Positions 54,685-64,000 of a stretch of 64,000 nt of DNA are shown piece by piece. A program made the translations under genes and the position numbers. Origin of the DNA: Legionella norrlandica (GTDB lineage: Bacteria > Pseudomonadota > Gammaproteobacteria > Legionellales > Legionellaceae); NCBI RefSeq assembly GCF_000770585.1, contig NZ_JNCF01000004.1:1-64000 (forward strand). Direction: 5' to 3'. The notes under the pieces were generated by a model, which was given only the letters and a program-made list of their open reading frames with translations, did not search any database and had not been told where the DNA came from. Position 1 is the first letter of the stretch. Every line of letters begins with the position of its first letter.

Positions 54685-55668
54685 ATGAAATTGCTACGTG
54701 GTTCCAATCATTTTGCTTTATTTGATAAAGGTGCTGTTGCCACCATTGGTAATTTTGATGGTGTTCACATAGGGCATCAGCATTTGATTAAAGCGTTAAG
54801 GGTAAAAGCAGATAAGCTGCAGTTGCCTCTGGTTGTGATATTATTTGAGCCTCAGCCTAGAGAGTATTTTCATAAAAATAATGCTCCTCCCAGGCTCTCT
54901 AGTTTAAGGGAAAAGATAGACATATTACGCCAATGTCAGGTGGATTACGTGTATTGTATAAAATTTGATGAAAACTTGGCTCAATCCACGGCATCATTTT
55001 TTGCTCGTCATTACCTATTGGAAGGATTAAAAATACGATATCTCTTAGTTGGGCAAGATTTTCGTTTTGGTAAAGACCGAAAGGGTGATGTTGAATTACT
55101 TAAAACTTTGGGCGCTAATTATTCTTGTGAAGTGGATGTTTATCCTGATTTTTTCATTGGAAATGAGAAAGTGAGTTCCACCAAAATTAGAGAAGCATTG
55201 CAAAGAGGAGAATTGCCTCAGGCAGCCAAGTTTTTAGGTAGACCTTACAGTATGTGTGGACGGGTAATAAAAGGTGATGGAAGGGGGCGTCAATGGGGAA
55301 TTCCAACTGCCAATTTGGGCATGCATCGTTTATCGGTACCATTACAAGGTGTTTACGTTGTCCAAGTGCATATCCATTCAAAAATGGTAACTGGAGTAGC
55401 GAATATTGGAACGCGACCTACTGTTGAGGGAACCCAAAATATTTTGGAAGTGCATTTGTTTGATTTTAATGAGTCTATTTATGGGGAACTATTGCAAGTA
55501 ATTTTCTTGCACAAACTTCGGGATGAAGTTAAATTCACGTCTGTGGATGCGTTAATTACACAGATTAATCGTGATATTACAGAAGCAAAGGCATTTTTAA
55601 AGCAGGGGTATAGCCTTGCAAATGATCAATCAAATAATGTCATGAACAGGATCGGCGATGTAGTTTAA
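54685..55668 (+). CDS. ribF: Bifunctional riboflavin kinase/FAD synthetase
   Basis: RibF makes FMN and FAD. The 327 residues have the nucleotidyltransferase head with IGNFDGVHIGHQHLI (HxGH) and SSTKIREAL, and the riboflavin kinase domain with GRVIKGDGRGRQWGIPTANL and GVANIGTRPTV. The ATG at 54685 was chosen over the TTG at 54673 because MKLLRG is the usual beginning. It precedes ileS-lspA, as in many gammaproteobacteria. Confidence 0.95.
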   Translation: MKLLRGSNHFALFDKGAVATIGNFDGVHIGHQHLIKALRVKADKLQLPLVVILFEPQPREYFHKNNAPPRLSSLREKIDILRQCQVDYVYCIKFDENLAQSTASFFARHYLLEGLKIRYLLVGQDFRFGKDRKGDVELLKTLGANYSCEVDVYPDFFIGNEKVSSTKIREALQRGELPQAAKFLGRPYSMCGRVIKGDGRGRQWGIPTANLGMHRLSVPLQGVYVVQVHIHSKMVTGVANIGTRPTVEGTQNILEVHLFDFNESIYGELLQVIFLHKLRDEVKFTSVDALITQINRDITEAKAFLKQGYSLANDQSNNVMNRIGDVV

Positions 55669-55846
55669 TTTACCTATTAAGGTGATTTGGCGTCCAAGCT
55701 TTTTACTGCATATTAACAGTAATCGTTCAAGATGGGCCAAAAATATGGCATTTCGGCGATACAGGGCGAACAGTTACTATTAAAATGACACAGGAAAAAA
55801 TTGAAAATTATCAAGAGAGATTAATGATTTGGCAGAGTAGGCACCT

Positions 55847-58642
55847 ATGGCAGAATATAAAGATACTTTAAACCTTCCAAACACTTCATTCCCAATGAAA
55901 GCAAGTTTGTCCATTCGAGAGCCGGAAATGCTGGCAGAATGGCAAGCTAAAGGAATTTATCAAAAGATTCGCAAATCTCGATCTGGGAAGAAGCGTTTTA
56001 TTTTACATGATGGTCCTCCTTATGCCAATGGCCATCTGCATTGCGGGCATGCGCTAAATAAAATTCTTAAAGATATTATTATTAAATCAAAGACATTTAG
56101 TGGCTTTGACGCGCCCTTCGTACCGGGGTGGGATTGCCATGGTTTGCCTATAGAATTGAATGTAGAAAAGAAAGTAGGTAAAGCAGGAATGAAGATTACT
56201 CCCAGCGAATTTCGCGCTAAATGTAGGGAGTATGCTGCAAGTCAAATAGATATACAAAGAGAGGAATTTCAACGGCTTGGGGTTATGGGAGACTGGTATA
56301 ATCCTTATGTAACTATGGATTATCGTTATGAGGCAAATATAGTCAGAGCTCTGGGCTTAATGATTAAAAATGGCCATTTGCAGCAAGGGTTTAAACCAGT
56401 CCATTGGTGCATTGATTGCGGCTCTGCCTTAGCGGAAGCAGAAGTGGATTATGAAGATAAGATTTCTCCTTCTATTGATGTGGCTTTTGCAGCAATAAAT
56501 CCATCAGATTTTATTGAATGTTTTGGAATTAACCCTGATGTAAAACCCTTAATTCTGCCTATCTGGACTACGACCCCTTGGACATTACCAGCGAATGAAG
56601 CAGTTTGTCTGCATCCGGAAATTGATTATTCATTAATTGATGCTGGCAATTCTTATTATGTTGTAGCTACCGATTTGGTTGAATCTGTGATGGCACGATA
56701 CAAAATTAGCCATTATAAAATTTGTGGTTCCACTAAGGGACGAGTTTTTGAGCGCTTTAAATTACAACACCCATTTTACCATCGACATGTCCCAGTAGTT
56801 CTTGGTGAGCATGTGACTACAGAATCAGGTACTGGTTGCGTGCATACTGCGCCGGCGCATGGCCCTGATGACTATCTGGTAGGCCAAGCTTATCATTTGC
56901 CATTAATCAATCCAGTTTTGGCCAATGGATGCTTTGCAGAAGATGTTGAATTATTTGCGGGCCTTTCAGTATTAAAGGCTAATGACAGTATCTTGGGGGT
57001 ATTATCAGAAAAAAACGTTCTTTTATCCAACGATAATCTCCGACACAGCTATCCCCATTGTTGGCGCCACAAATCCCCAATGATTTTTCTTGCTACCCCA
57101 CAGTGGTTTATCTCGATGGATAAAGCCAATTTGAGGGAGGCTTTATTGAATCAAATTGAAGAAGTTAATTGGGTGCCGGACTGGGGGAAAGCTCGAATTG
57201 GCAATATGATTGAGAATAGACCTGATTGGTGCATATCAAGACAGAGGGCGTGGGGCACTCCTATGCCTTTGTTTGTTCACAAAACAACAAGAGAGCTTCA
57301 TCCTAATACTTTGGAATTAATAGAAAAAGTTGCCTTGATGATTGAGAAATCAGGTATTGACGCTTGGTTTGAATTGGATAGTGTCGAATTACTTGGAGAT
57401 GACGCTCAATATTACGATAAAATTATAGATACTATGGATGTATGGTTGGATTCTGGCACCTCACATTATAGTGTGTTATATCATAATAATAATTTAGGGT
57501 TTCCAGCAGATGTCTATTTTGAAGGCTCTGATCAGCACAGAGGATGGTTTAACTCCTCTTTAACAACTGCAGTCGCAATGTATGGGGTGGCTCCCTACAA
57601 AACTGTATTGACTCATGGATATACTGTTGATGCGGAAGGCAAAAAGCTATCAAAGTCCAAGGGGAATTATGTCGCTTTGGATAAATTAGTAAATCAACAT
57701 GGAGCTGATATTTTAAGATTATGGGTGGCATCGACTGATTATCGTCATGAAGTGAGTATTTCTGAGGAAATTATTAAGCGCAATGCCGATGCTTACCGGA
57801 GAATTCGTAACACAGCCCGCTTTTTATTAGCTAACTTATTTGATTTTAATCCAGATACTGATTGTGTTAATGCCAAGGATTTGTTGGAGCTGGATAGATG
57901 GGCTCTAATGCGTTGCCAGCTTTTACAGGAAGAAATTATTGCAGCCTACGAAAATTATCATTTCCATTTGATTTATCAGAAAATCCATAATTTTTGTGCT
58001 GTCGATATGGGCAGCTTCTATTTGGATTTGATTAAAGATAGACAATATACGACTGCAAAAAACAGTATCGCGAGACGTTCATGCCAAACAGCAATGTATC
58101 ATTTAGTTAAAGCCTTTGCTGTTTGGTTAGCTCCTATCTTATCGTTTACTGCAGAAGAAATATGGCAAGCGATTCCTGGATATAATAATGAATCCATTTT
58201 CATTGAACATTGGTATGATGCGTGGCCAATGATTACTGATGTGAATATGGAAGATTGGGAGCAACTACATTTAATTCGTGATGAAGTCAATAAGGCTTTG
58301 GAGGAAACCAGGCAGAAAGGCGAAATAGGTTCTGCTTTAGCTGCTGAGGTGACTCTTTATGCTGATGATAAGATATTACCCAAACTGACGAGATTAAATG
58401 AGGAATTGCGTTTTTTATTGATAACATCGGATGCAACAGTTTATCCCATCAATCAATCTCCCAAAGGATTACCCGTCACTGAATGTGGCGCCTCTATACA
58501 GGTAGTTGCCAGTGCTTATGAGAAATGTACTCGTTGTTGGCATAGACGCGCAGACGTTGGTCAGAATAAAGAGCATCCTGAGTTGTGTTCACGCTGTGTA
58601 GGTAATATTAGCGGGCAGAATGAAGAGAGATTTTACATATGA
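55847..58642 (+). CDS. ileS: Isoleucyl-tRNA synthetase
   Basis: A 931-residue class I synthetase. HIGH motif as GHLHCGH in [14 protein letters not shown], editing domain (about 200-400; TTPWTLPAN), KMSKS motif as KLSKSKGN, anticodon-binding domain, and C-terminal zinc site CTRCWHRR...HPELCSRC. It overlaps lspA by four bases. Confidence 0.97.
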   Translation: MAEYKDTLNLPNTSFPMKASLSIREPEMLAEWQAKGIYQKIRKSRSGKKRFILHDGPPYANGHLHCGHALNKILKDIIIKSKTFSGFDAPFVPGWDCHGLPIELNVEKKVGKAGMKITPSEFRAKCREYAASQIDIQREEFQRLGVMGDWYNPYVTMDYRYEANIVRALGLMIKNGHLQQGFKPVHWCIDCGSALAEAEVDYEDKISPSIDVAFAAINPSDFIECFGINPDVKPLILPIWTTTPWTLPANEAVCLHPEIDYSLIDAGNSYYVVATDLVESVMARYKISHYKICGSTKGRVFERFKLQHPFYHRHVPVVLGEHVTTESGTGCVHTAPAHGPDDYLVGQAYHLPLINPVLANGCFAEDVELFAGLSVLKANDSILGVLSEKNVLLSNDNLRHSYPHCWRHKSPMIFLATPQWFISMDKANLREALLNQIEEVNWVPDWGKARIGNMIENRPDWCISRQRAWGTPMPLFVHKTTRELHPNTLELIEKVALMIEKSGIDAWFELDSVELLGDDAQYYDKIIDTMDVWLDSGTSHYSVLYHNNNLGFPADVYFEGSDQHRGWFNSSLTTAVAMYGVAPYKTVLTHGYTVDAEGKKLSKSKGNYVALDKLVNQHGADILRLWVASTDYRHEVSISEEIIKRNADAYRRIRNTARFLLANLFDFNPDTDCVNAKDLLELDRWALMRCQLLQEEIIAAYENYHFHLIYQKIHNFCAVDMGSFYLDLIKDRQYTTAKNSIARRSCQTAMYHLVKAFAVWLAPILSFTAEEIWQAIPGYNNESIFIEHWYDAWPMITDVNMEDWEQLHLIRDEVNKALEETRQKGEIGSALAAEVTLYADDKILPKLTRLNEELRFLLITSDATVYPINQSPKGLPVTECGASIQVVASAYEKCTRCWHRRADVGQNKEHPELCSRCVGNISGQNEERFYI

Positions 58643-59103
58643 AAAAATGGCCTTGGTTTGCACTCAGTATTTTGGTAATTATCTGTGATCAGGTAAGTAA
58701 GTATTGGGTTGGGGTATTGTTAATTCCCTATAAACCGATGCCAGTTATTCCTATGTTGAATTTTACCTTGGCGTTTAATACAGGGGCTGCCTTTAGCTTC
58801 TTAAGTGGTGCTGGTGATTGGCATAGATGGTTTTTTGCCGGGTTTAGCCTCTTAATGAGCATTATTTTAGTGATTTGGCTGCTTCGCACTCCAGAACGAG
58901 CAAAATTTCAGGCTTTAGGCATAAGCCTCATTTTAGGTGGGGCCTTAGGTAATTTGATTGACAGGGGATTGCATGGTTATGTCGTTGATTTCATAGACGT
59001 CTATTATAAACACTATCATTTTGCTACTTTTAATTTGGCAGATAGTGCTATTTGCATTGGAGCTGCAATTCTGGTTCTGGATTTACTGATCCGCAGAGGA
59101 TAA
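58639..59103 (+). CDS. lspA: Lipoprotein signal peptidase (signal peptidase II)
   Basis: LspA cleaves the signal peptide of prolipoproteins. The 154 residues form four transmembrane helices; catalytic aspartates lie in [19 protein letters not shown] and [12 protein letters not shown]. The ileS-lspA pair is conserved. It should process the lipoproteins in this window (Sel1 protein, L,D-transpeptidase, PilP). Note that Legionella literature also uses lspA for a type II secretion gene. Confidence 0.95.
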   Translation: MKKWPWFALSILVIICDQVSKYWVGVLLIPYKPMPVIPMLNFTLAFNTGAAFSFLSGAGDWHRWFFAGFSLLMSIILVIWLLRTPERAKFQALGISLILGGALGNLIDRGLHGYVVDFIDVYYKHYHFATFNLADSAICIGAAILVLDLLIRRG

Positions 59104-59146
59104 TGGAAGCGTAGTTGCTCCATCGTATTTTCTCCCTGCCTTGATA

Positions 59147-59710
59147 TTAGATAATTGAGTGCGCCAAGTTCGCTAAGGCATTCAATTGTTTTTTATCCGG
59201 GTTATGAATAACCACTGCTGCAACAGTAGGTATGTTTAGGTAATGCTCTGCTTCATTCCACTCAATTTCGGTAGGGAACAAACTTAATTTCGGTAAGTAT
59301 TTATTTAACATATTGCAAAATACCTGGTTAGCGGGACAGGGGCGTACTTGTTGGAATCCAAGGTGTATTGCAGCCATCGCTTCTGAAAGCGTAGCAACGC
59401 CTGGGAAATAACACATGGAATAAACACTGGCTGTTTGGGCAACGGGAGGTAAAAAACCAGGGCTGGAGGCAAAAAGGACGCCAGCTTGATAACATTGTTC
59501 TAGCTGCTGGGTATCAATAATGCCGCTGGCTCCAATTTTTAGTGTAGGGTATTGATCTTTAATTTTTGCTAAAAGATTAGCATCCGTTGAATTAATTTCA
59601 ACTAAATCAAAACCAGAATCAGAAATATGATCCAGGCGATCAAATAAGAAATTATCAATATCCAGAGCTATTATTACAGATTGATTACCCAACAGTTTTT
59701 CTATAATCAT
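59147..59710 (-). CDS. KDPG aldolase-like protein
   Basis: A 187-residue class I aldolase-like TIM barrel of the KHG/KDPG family. Visible are VEINSTDANLLAKI, LKIGASGIIDTQQLEQCYQAGVLFASSPGFLPPV and PGVATLSEAMAAIHLGFQQVRPCPA. The usual Schiff-base lysine (KFFPA) reads VRPCPA here, with Arg in place of Lys, so aldolase activity is doubtful. The ATG at 59710 was preferred; frames running to 59836 add 42 residues unlike the family. No Entner-Doudoroff partner is adjacent. Confidence 0.72.
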   Translation of the reverse strand: MIIEKLLGNQSVIIALDIDNFLFDRLDHISDSGFDLVEINSTDANLLAKIKDQYPTLKIGASGIIDTQQLEQCYQAGVLFASSPGFLPPVAQTASVYSMCYFPGVATLSEAMAAIHLGFQQVRPCPANQVFCNMLNKYLPKLSLFPTEIEWNEAEHYLNIPTVAAVVIHNPDKKQLNALANLAHSII

Positions 59711-59855
59711 GTTTAATTCCGAAATTCTGCAATAACTTTTAATGGTAGAAGACTTATTGCCAATTGGCAAGTATCTTGATAAGAAAAACATCAACTTGAA
59801 TGATGTTTGTATGGATTTTGAAAGTTGTTTTGTCAATGTTTGATTGAAAAATCTT

Positions 59856-59884
59856 CCCGGATCACGGTTTTTGCCTAATCCGGG
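59856..59884. repeat. CCCGGAT-type hairpin
   Basis: CCCGGAT (59856-59862) pairs with ATCCGGG (59878-59884). Its right arm, TAATCCGGGCT, equals that of the hairpin at 19669-19698. It lies between lidA and the aldolase-like gene. Confidence 0.45.
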
Positions 59885-59913
59885 CTAGGAAATAAACCCC
59901 TCTAAAATTTTCA

Positions 59914-62142
59914 TTAAGAAGCTTTAAATGGGGTAGGGGTAATATCAAACGGGTTATATCGTTGCTCCTGAGCTTTGTCCGTTTCGCTTTGTATTGAGGT
60001 AACGCTAGGTTTTGTAGTATCTACTCCAAATCTTTCTAAGTTTCTCAATAGGCTCTGCATCATTTGAAAGGGGATTGGCCCTTTACGAGGCAACTGATTC
60101 ATTGCGAGTGTATAGTAATTACGGGCTGGTCCAGCAGGAATTTGATTTTGAAGTTGGAGTTTCTTTAGTTGATCACGAGTGAGGCCAGAAGTTTCCGAAT
60201 TCTTCATTTCTTCTATTTTGGCTTTGAAAAACATAGTAACCGAAGCGAGGCTTGGAGTTGGCTTCGGTGATGAAGCGCTTGTACTGCCTCCAGATGGGGA
60301 CAGAGTGGGTGTATCCTGACTCAAATTAGGTTGATTCATTTGGCTTAAAGCGTTACTCATGGTGGCTTGATATTTACTAATGCTATTGGCAATTTCGAGC
60401 CCTTCTTTTTTATTGTCTTGTACTTGCTGCCTTGCTTCTTCAACACGTCCTTTATGTACAGTAGTTTCAAGCCCTCTGTTATGATGTACCAATTTCTTAA
60501 CCGTCATTGGTGTTTCGTATTTAAGGCGATCAAAAGCTTGTTCCGCTTGCTTTTGTTTTTCCGGGCTGTGTTCTATTGATTCCCAGTTTTCATTTTGGTT
60601 CAAGAGATAAAATTTACCATCTTTTTCAAGAATCCGTTGTTCTTGATGGATAGGATAAAATTTGCCATCTATTTCAGCAAGCTTTTGCTCTTTCCCTATA
60701 ACAAATTCGGCCTCTTTTAATGAGTCAACAGGATTGCCTTTAGCATCAATGAAGCGTTTTTCTCCTCGGTGCACTGCAAGCATATCCTGAAGGTTAGCTA
60801 ATTTTAAATTCGCCCCATTATGACGCTGCATCAATTCAGGTACTTTTTCATTATCGGCTGGATCTCGACTAATAATAAAATTATTAAGCTCCTCCAATTG
60901 CTCTTCCATTTTCAAGGTAAGCCTTTGAATTGTTGCTTCGAGCTTAATTCCTACCATGTCTTTTTGGGCATTAGCATAATCTTTCTCAGCTTTCTCTAAT
61001 GCTTCAGAGTTCCCTTTAATCGCATCCCACTGACCTTTTTGTACAAGATAAAACTGTCCGTTATGACCAATGACTTCTTGATTTTTATTGATAATTAATT
61101 TCGCATCTTTTAATGATGCAGGTTCTCCCTTTTCATTGACAAAAGACTTTTCTCCTTTATGAACATCACGCATAACTTGTAAAGCAGCAAGTTTCATTTT
61201 TATGCCATCATGTTCACGTTGCAAAGATTGAGTCATTTGCTCATCGCCTTGATGCTTGCTCATTAATTGCATGAGTTTGTCGCCATCTCTGGAGAAGAAT
61301 TCCATTCGTTCTTCAATTTCATCAAGAGACAGGTCTTCAGTGTCTACCAAGAAACTGTCTAATTCTTCAGTACTGGCTTCCTGCTCATAGAGATCATATT
61401 TATCCTCTATTTCTTTTCCTTGACGTTCCAATTTATTCAGATTTTTCTCTAGATCCTCTCTTTTTGCAGCATTTTCTTGAGCACGTTTGATGAGATCATC
61501 ATACTCTCTGAGCATACTTTGTAAGGCTTCATTTTGCTGTGTGGAGCTGGGCTGAGTACTGCTTGGAGTGCTTGTTTTTCCGGCATCTTTTATTGCTTTT
61601 TCATTTTGATCATGGATGATTTCTTTAACTTTTTCTGCCGCCTCTGATTTTTCAGATAGATACCATAGGAACAAAGCAGCCTTTAAACGGCGCATGAAGA
61701 GCTCATGTTCTTGTATTTTTTCCTGATGTTGCAAAAGAATGTTTTTTTCAAGCACTATGTGGTGACTTATTTCATTGACAACTTCTATGCCGGCTGGGGA
61801 CATAAGAAATTTTTTTACTTGAAAGGAATTTTTTAAGCCTTCTCGGCCCAAATTGATGGTGGAACCACTGTCTTCTTTTGCCTGTGGATCAAGCAAGCTG
61901 GATTCAATCCATTTCTCAAATGAAGTTTTGAAAGGTTTGACAGATTCTTTGTCTTTGATTTCTTTTTTAGTATCAGAGGCATACGATTTCTCTTCTCTGT
62001 TACTGTCTTTTGCTGAGATTTGCTTATTGTTTTCAATTGGCACTTGTTCAACTGTTGTAGGCTTTTGTGTATGTTCTTTTTCTTGAGATTTAGTATGTGC
62101 TTTAGCTGTATGAACTTCAGGTGATTTGCTTTTTTTTACCAT
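59914..62142 (-). CDS. lidA: LidA-like Dot/Icm effector
   Basis: LidA is a translocated coiled-coil protein that binds host Rab GTPases (Rab1, Rab6, Rab8) very tightly on the Legionella vacuole. The 742 residues fit LidA length (about 729). Residues 1-75 are Lys/Glu/Thr-rich and disordered; 205-260 and 380-425 are coiled coil; two related modules (about 308-390 and 437-540) share KLA.LQ.M..VH.GEK.F and FYL.....W, within the region known to hold Rab. The tail is Ser/Thr/Pro-rich. Identity rests on position next to the lspA/aldolase genes (lpg0940 in memory), size and architecture. AAGGA is eight bases before the ATG. Confidence 0.82.
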   Translation of the reverse strand: MVKKSKSPEVHTAKAHTKSQEKEHTQKPTTVEQVPIENNKQISAKDSNREEKSYASDTKKEIKDKESVKPFKTSFEKWIESSLLDPQAKEDSGSTINLGREGLKNSFQVKKFLMSPAGIEVVNEISHHIVLEKNILLQHQEKIQEHELFMRRLKAALFLWYLSEKSEAAEKVKEIIHDQNEKAIKDAGKTSTPSSTQPSSTQQNEALQSMLREYDDLIKRAQENAAKREDLEKNLNKLERQGKEIEDKYDLYEQEASTEELDSFLVDTEDLSLDEIEERMEFFSRDGDKLMQLMSKHQGDEQMTQSLQREHDGIKMKLAALQVMRDVHKGEKSFVNEKGEPASLKDAKLIINKNQEVIGHNGQFYLVQKGQWDAIKGNSEALEKAEKDYANAQKDMVGIKLEATIQRLTLKMEEQLEELNNFIISRDPADNEKVPELMQRHNGANLKLANLQDMLAVHRGEKRFIDAKGNPVDSLKEAEFVIGKEQKLAEIDGKFYPIHQEQRILEKDGKFYLLNQNENWESIEHSPEKQKQAEQAFDRLKYETPMTVKKLVHHNRGLETTVHKGRVEEARQQVQDNKKEGLEIANSISKYQATMSNALSQMNQPNLSQDTPTLSPSGGSTSASSPKPTPSLASVTMFFKAKIEEMKNSETSGLTRDQLKKLQLQNQIPAGPARNYYTLAMNQLPRKGPIPFQMMQSLLRNLERFGVDTTKPSVTSIQSETDKAQEQRYNPFDITPTPFKAS

Positions 62143-62176
62143 AAACAGGATCCTTAAATGCCCATAGTTAATTTAT

Positions 62177-62182
62177 ATTATA
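62177..62182 (-). promoter_or_regulatory. Possible -10 box of lidA
   Basis: TATAAT on the minus strand, about 35 bases before the lidA ATG. No good -35 and no clear PmrA or CpxR box were seen. Confidence 0.35.
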
Positions 62183-62309
62183 CACAATATTGGTCAATAA
62201 AACATCAGTTTATTCATGTTTTGCCGTATTTTACATAATAAATTGCCATTACTTTAATGTTTCATCTTAGGAGTAAGTAATTCAATTTGCAAATAAAAGG
62301 TTTAAAAAA

Positions 62310-64000
62310 TTAAAGAGTCAGTATGTTTCCTTCCCTATTCGCTTCAGTATTTTCTGCTGCATTAGTTGCGTTATTGAATAAAGTTGGAAAATGCTGATGT
62401 GGAGCAGATCCTTTTTGAGAGAGGTTGAATCTGTTATCACCTAATAAATTACGTAATAAACAATGACTGTCTGAATGCGGAATCAGTTCACAGCGCCTAG
62501 GTTCGCTTAAATAATATTGATGATCATCTAGCTTTCTATGCGTCTGCAAGTCTTCTTCATGAAATGCCCAATGATATAATTCGCTGCGATTTACCTCAAT
62601 GAAAGAGAGTAAATATTGTTTTAATTCTCCGGCCTGATTATCAATTTGGTTGCAAATCAAAGTCAGCCCATGAGCGCCAGCTGAGAATAGGGTACCTACC
62701 GAATTATCCCAAAACTGTCCGAAATTATAAAGGATGCTACCGACAGCGTAGGCAATGACTCTTGAAATTGGGTTAATAATAGATAAGGTTATTCTTGTAG
62801 TTAATGACAAAGCATCAATCAGAGGGAGAACCAAACAATTTTTAATGAGTTGCAGAGGGGGTAAAAAAATCAATCGGATGCCATTAATACTGCAGTTTCT
62901 CAAAATATTGTTGGAAAAATGTCCAAAAGGGGAGGTAAAACCATAAAGAGGTGAGAATTTAAATTCAGAGACAAAGTTGCTTGTAGAGGGTCGTTCTGCG
63001 ATCTCAATAAGTAATTGACCTATCTTGCTGATATTCCCCATTGTCGCGAGTGTTTTACGAAAAAAATTGGTGATCCCTCTAAAAGGGACATGAATTAAAA
63101 GAGAACTCCCTTCCAGTAAAGGGATAGTTAAAATAGCCAAAATAAGATCAGCAGTAGCAGCCACTGTTTGTTTGCTTAACCGTTTTACTAAAATGGCATT
63201 TTTTTTCCAGCCATTGATAAAACCATTTTGGTAGCCATAATAAAAACCTTCAAAAAAGGGAGCAAAAGCTAGTTTTCCAATATTAATAATGTTCTTACAG
63301 AACCATTTACAAGTTCCAAGTAACCAGTCATCACCTGGATGCATAATGGTATCATAGACAGCTGCTCCGCCTTTACCGCCGAGAGCAGCATAATTAGTGT
63401 AGGGAAAATCACCCATTTCATGTTGTAAAGAAGGAATTGCTTTGGTTAAACCATAACCAAGACTGAGCGCTAAAGCGGCAATTATGGCAATTTCTGCTGG
63501 ATCTTCTTTTAAGATAGAAACAGCATCAACAAAAAATTTATCCAAATTACCGCTAACGACCATGCCTTGCCAGAGTGTTGCAGAGGCTGAGATGGCCTCT
63601 GAAGTCGTACCATGGTTCATTAAACGAGCTAATTTTTGAACGGGCTCAATTCCATGAATCAGACCACTTAAATGTAGCTTCGTTAATATATTAGCGAGAA
63701 CATTAGGGGCAAGTACTGCACCTGCTCCATAGACATAAGCAGCCATAGCTAATGTCCCAATCATTGGATTTCTCTCGCTGGTGTCTATAAAAAATCCTGC
63801 CAAATGGCGCACTACTCCCAGGATTCTATGCAACGGGTTTTCATAAGTGTGGGGGCTAGGAAGATGGTTTGCTCGTGCAATTACATAAGGGCTATTATTA
63901 ATTTGATCTCTAATAAATTCTTCAAGGGTTTGCCCATTTGCAAGGAATCCTTGATTTTCCAGAGCCTTATGTAAAGAATGGCTTTTATTTTTTTTTGATC
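62310..64000 (-). CDS. Large membrane-associated Legionella-type protein, 5' end beyond the window
   Basis: The frame stays open to the right edge, so at least 562 codons are present. A TTG at 63833 is a possible but poor start: the 55 codons before it are protein-like (NGQTLEEFIRDQINNSPYVI) and without a stop, so the gene is partial. Several hydrophobic stretches occur (about 24-48, 112-130 and 226-246 counted from the TTG). No family recognised. It is 168 bases upstream of lidA on the same strand, in the neighbourhood of effector genes; a membrane-acting effector is possible. Confidence 0.7.
   Translation of the reverse strand, partial: SKKNKSHSLHKALENQGFLANGQTLEEFIRDQINNSPYVIARANHLPSPHTYENPLHRILGVVRHLAGFFIDTSERNPMIGTLAMAAYVYGAGAVLAPNVLANILTKLHLSGLIHGIEPVQKLARLMNHGTTSEAISASATLWQGMVVSGNLDKFFVDAVSILKEDPAEIAIIAALALSLGYGLTKAIPSLQHEMGDFPYTNYAALGGKGGAAVYDTIMHPGDDWLLGTCKWFCKNIINIGKLAFAPFFEGFYYGYQNGFINGWKKNAILVKRLSKQTVAATADLILAILTIPLLEGSSLLIHVPFRGITNFFRKTLATMGNISKIGQLLIEIAERPSTSNFVSEFKFSPLYGFTSPFGHFSNNILRNCSINGIRLIFLPPLQLIKNCLVLPLIDALSLTTRITLSIINPISRVIAYAVGSILYNFGQFWDNSVGTLFSAGAHGLTLICNQIDNQAGELKQYLLSFIEVNRSELYHWAFHEEDLQTHRKLDDHQYYLSEPRRCELIPHSDSHCLLRNLLGDNRFNLSQKGSAPHQHFPTLFNNATNAAENTEANREGNILTL

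Noticed and set aside
62143-62309. PmrA (CTTAATATT) or CpxR (GTAAA) boxes upstream of lidA
   Set aside because: Only partial matches with wrong spacing were seen.
1-64000. tRNA, rRNA or CRISPR arrays
   Set aside because: No cloverleaf-like sequence, rRNA segment or regularly spaced short repeat was recognised.

Overview
The window is a chromosomal segment of a Legionella species (L. pneumophila or a close relative). It is AT-rich and carries Legionella-type gene content: a LidA-like Rab effector, a RavI-like gene next to pilM, a stand-alone type II secretion gene lspC, and a split dcw cluster. From memory, the order pilMNOPQ-aroK-aroB-damX-uspA-ribF-ileS-lspA-KDPG aldolase-lidA matches L. 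pneumophila lpg0927-lpg0940. No rRNA, tRNA, CRISPR array or intact insertion sequence was seen.

Layout. 1-4.3 kb: lysine/DAP genes dapD-dapE, a YihG-like acyltransferase and a trans-sulfuration enzyme, all on the minus strand. 4.4-6.7 kb: a c-di-GMP enzyme with an unusual N-terminal domain and a sigma-28-like promoter. 7.2-10.9 kb: a three-gene oxidoreductase cluster (kynurenine 3-monooxygenase, a haem-oxygenase-fold putative diiron oxidase, a cytokinin-dehydrogenase-like flavoprotein). 11-16 kb: lspC, a Sel1 lipoprotein, a Ca/Na antiporter, mutY (carrying an in-frame repeat insertion) and asmA. 16.5-21.2 kb: two unrecognised Legionella-type proteins, a small conserved protein with a DegS-like protease, a cysteine hydrolase and an SDR. 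21.4-23.1 kb: flgM with a textbook FliA promoter, a frameshifted cytochrome c5 gene and an L,D-transpeptidase. 23.4-27.6 kb: a convergent pair of a GT2 polysaccharide synthase and a TPR/beta-barrel outer-membrane protein.

27.9-34.1 kb: coaX and the first half of the dcw cluster (mraZ-rsmH-ftsL-ftsI-murE). 34.1-41.2 kb: pdxB, a site-2 protease, a gene remnant, a frameshifted PAP2 phosphatase, a J-domain-like membrane protein, etfBA and ald. 41.5-50.3 kb: mrcA, a RavI-like coiled-coil protein and the type IV pilus assembly operon pilMNOPQ. 50.8-59.7 kb: aroK-aroB-damX, uspA, ribF, ileS-lspA and a KDPG-aldolase-like gene. 59.9-64 kb: lidA and a large membrane protein whose 5' end lies beyond the window.

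Themes. Two near-perfect FliA (sigma-28) promoters tie flgM and the GGDEF/EAL gene to the flagellar regulon. At least four families of short palindromic repeats sit between genes, and one has entered the coding sequence of mutY. Two genes (cytochrome c5, PAP2 phosphatase) are broken by single-base deletions whose repair restores the family motifs. Envelope biogenesis dominates the rest: peptidoglycan precursors, PBP1A, PBP3, L,D-transpeptidase, AsmA, pili and exopolysaccharide.
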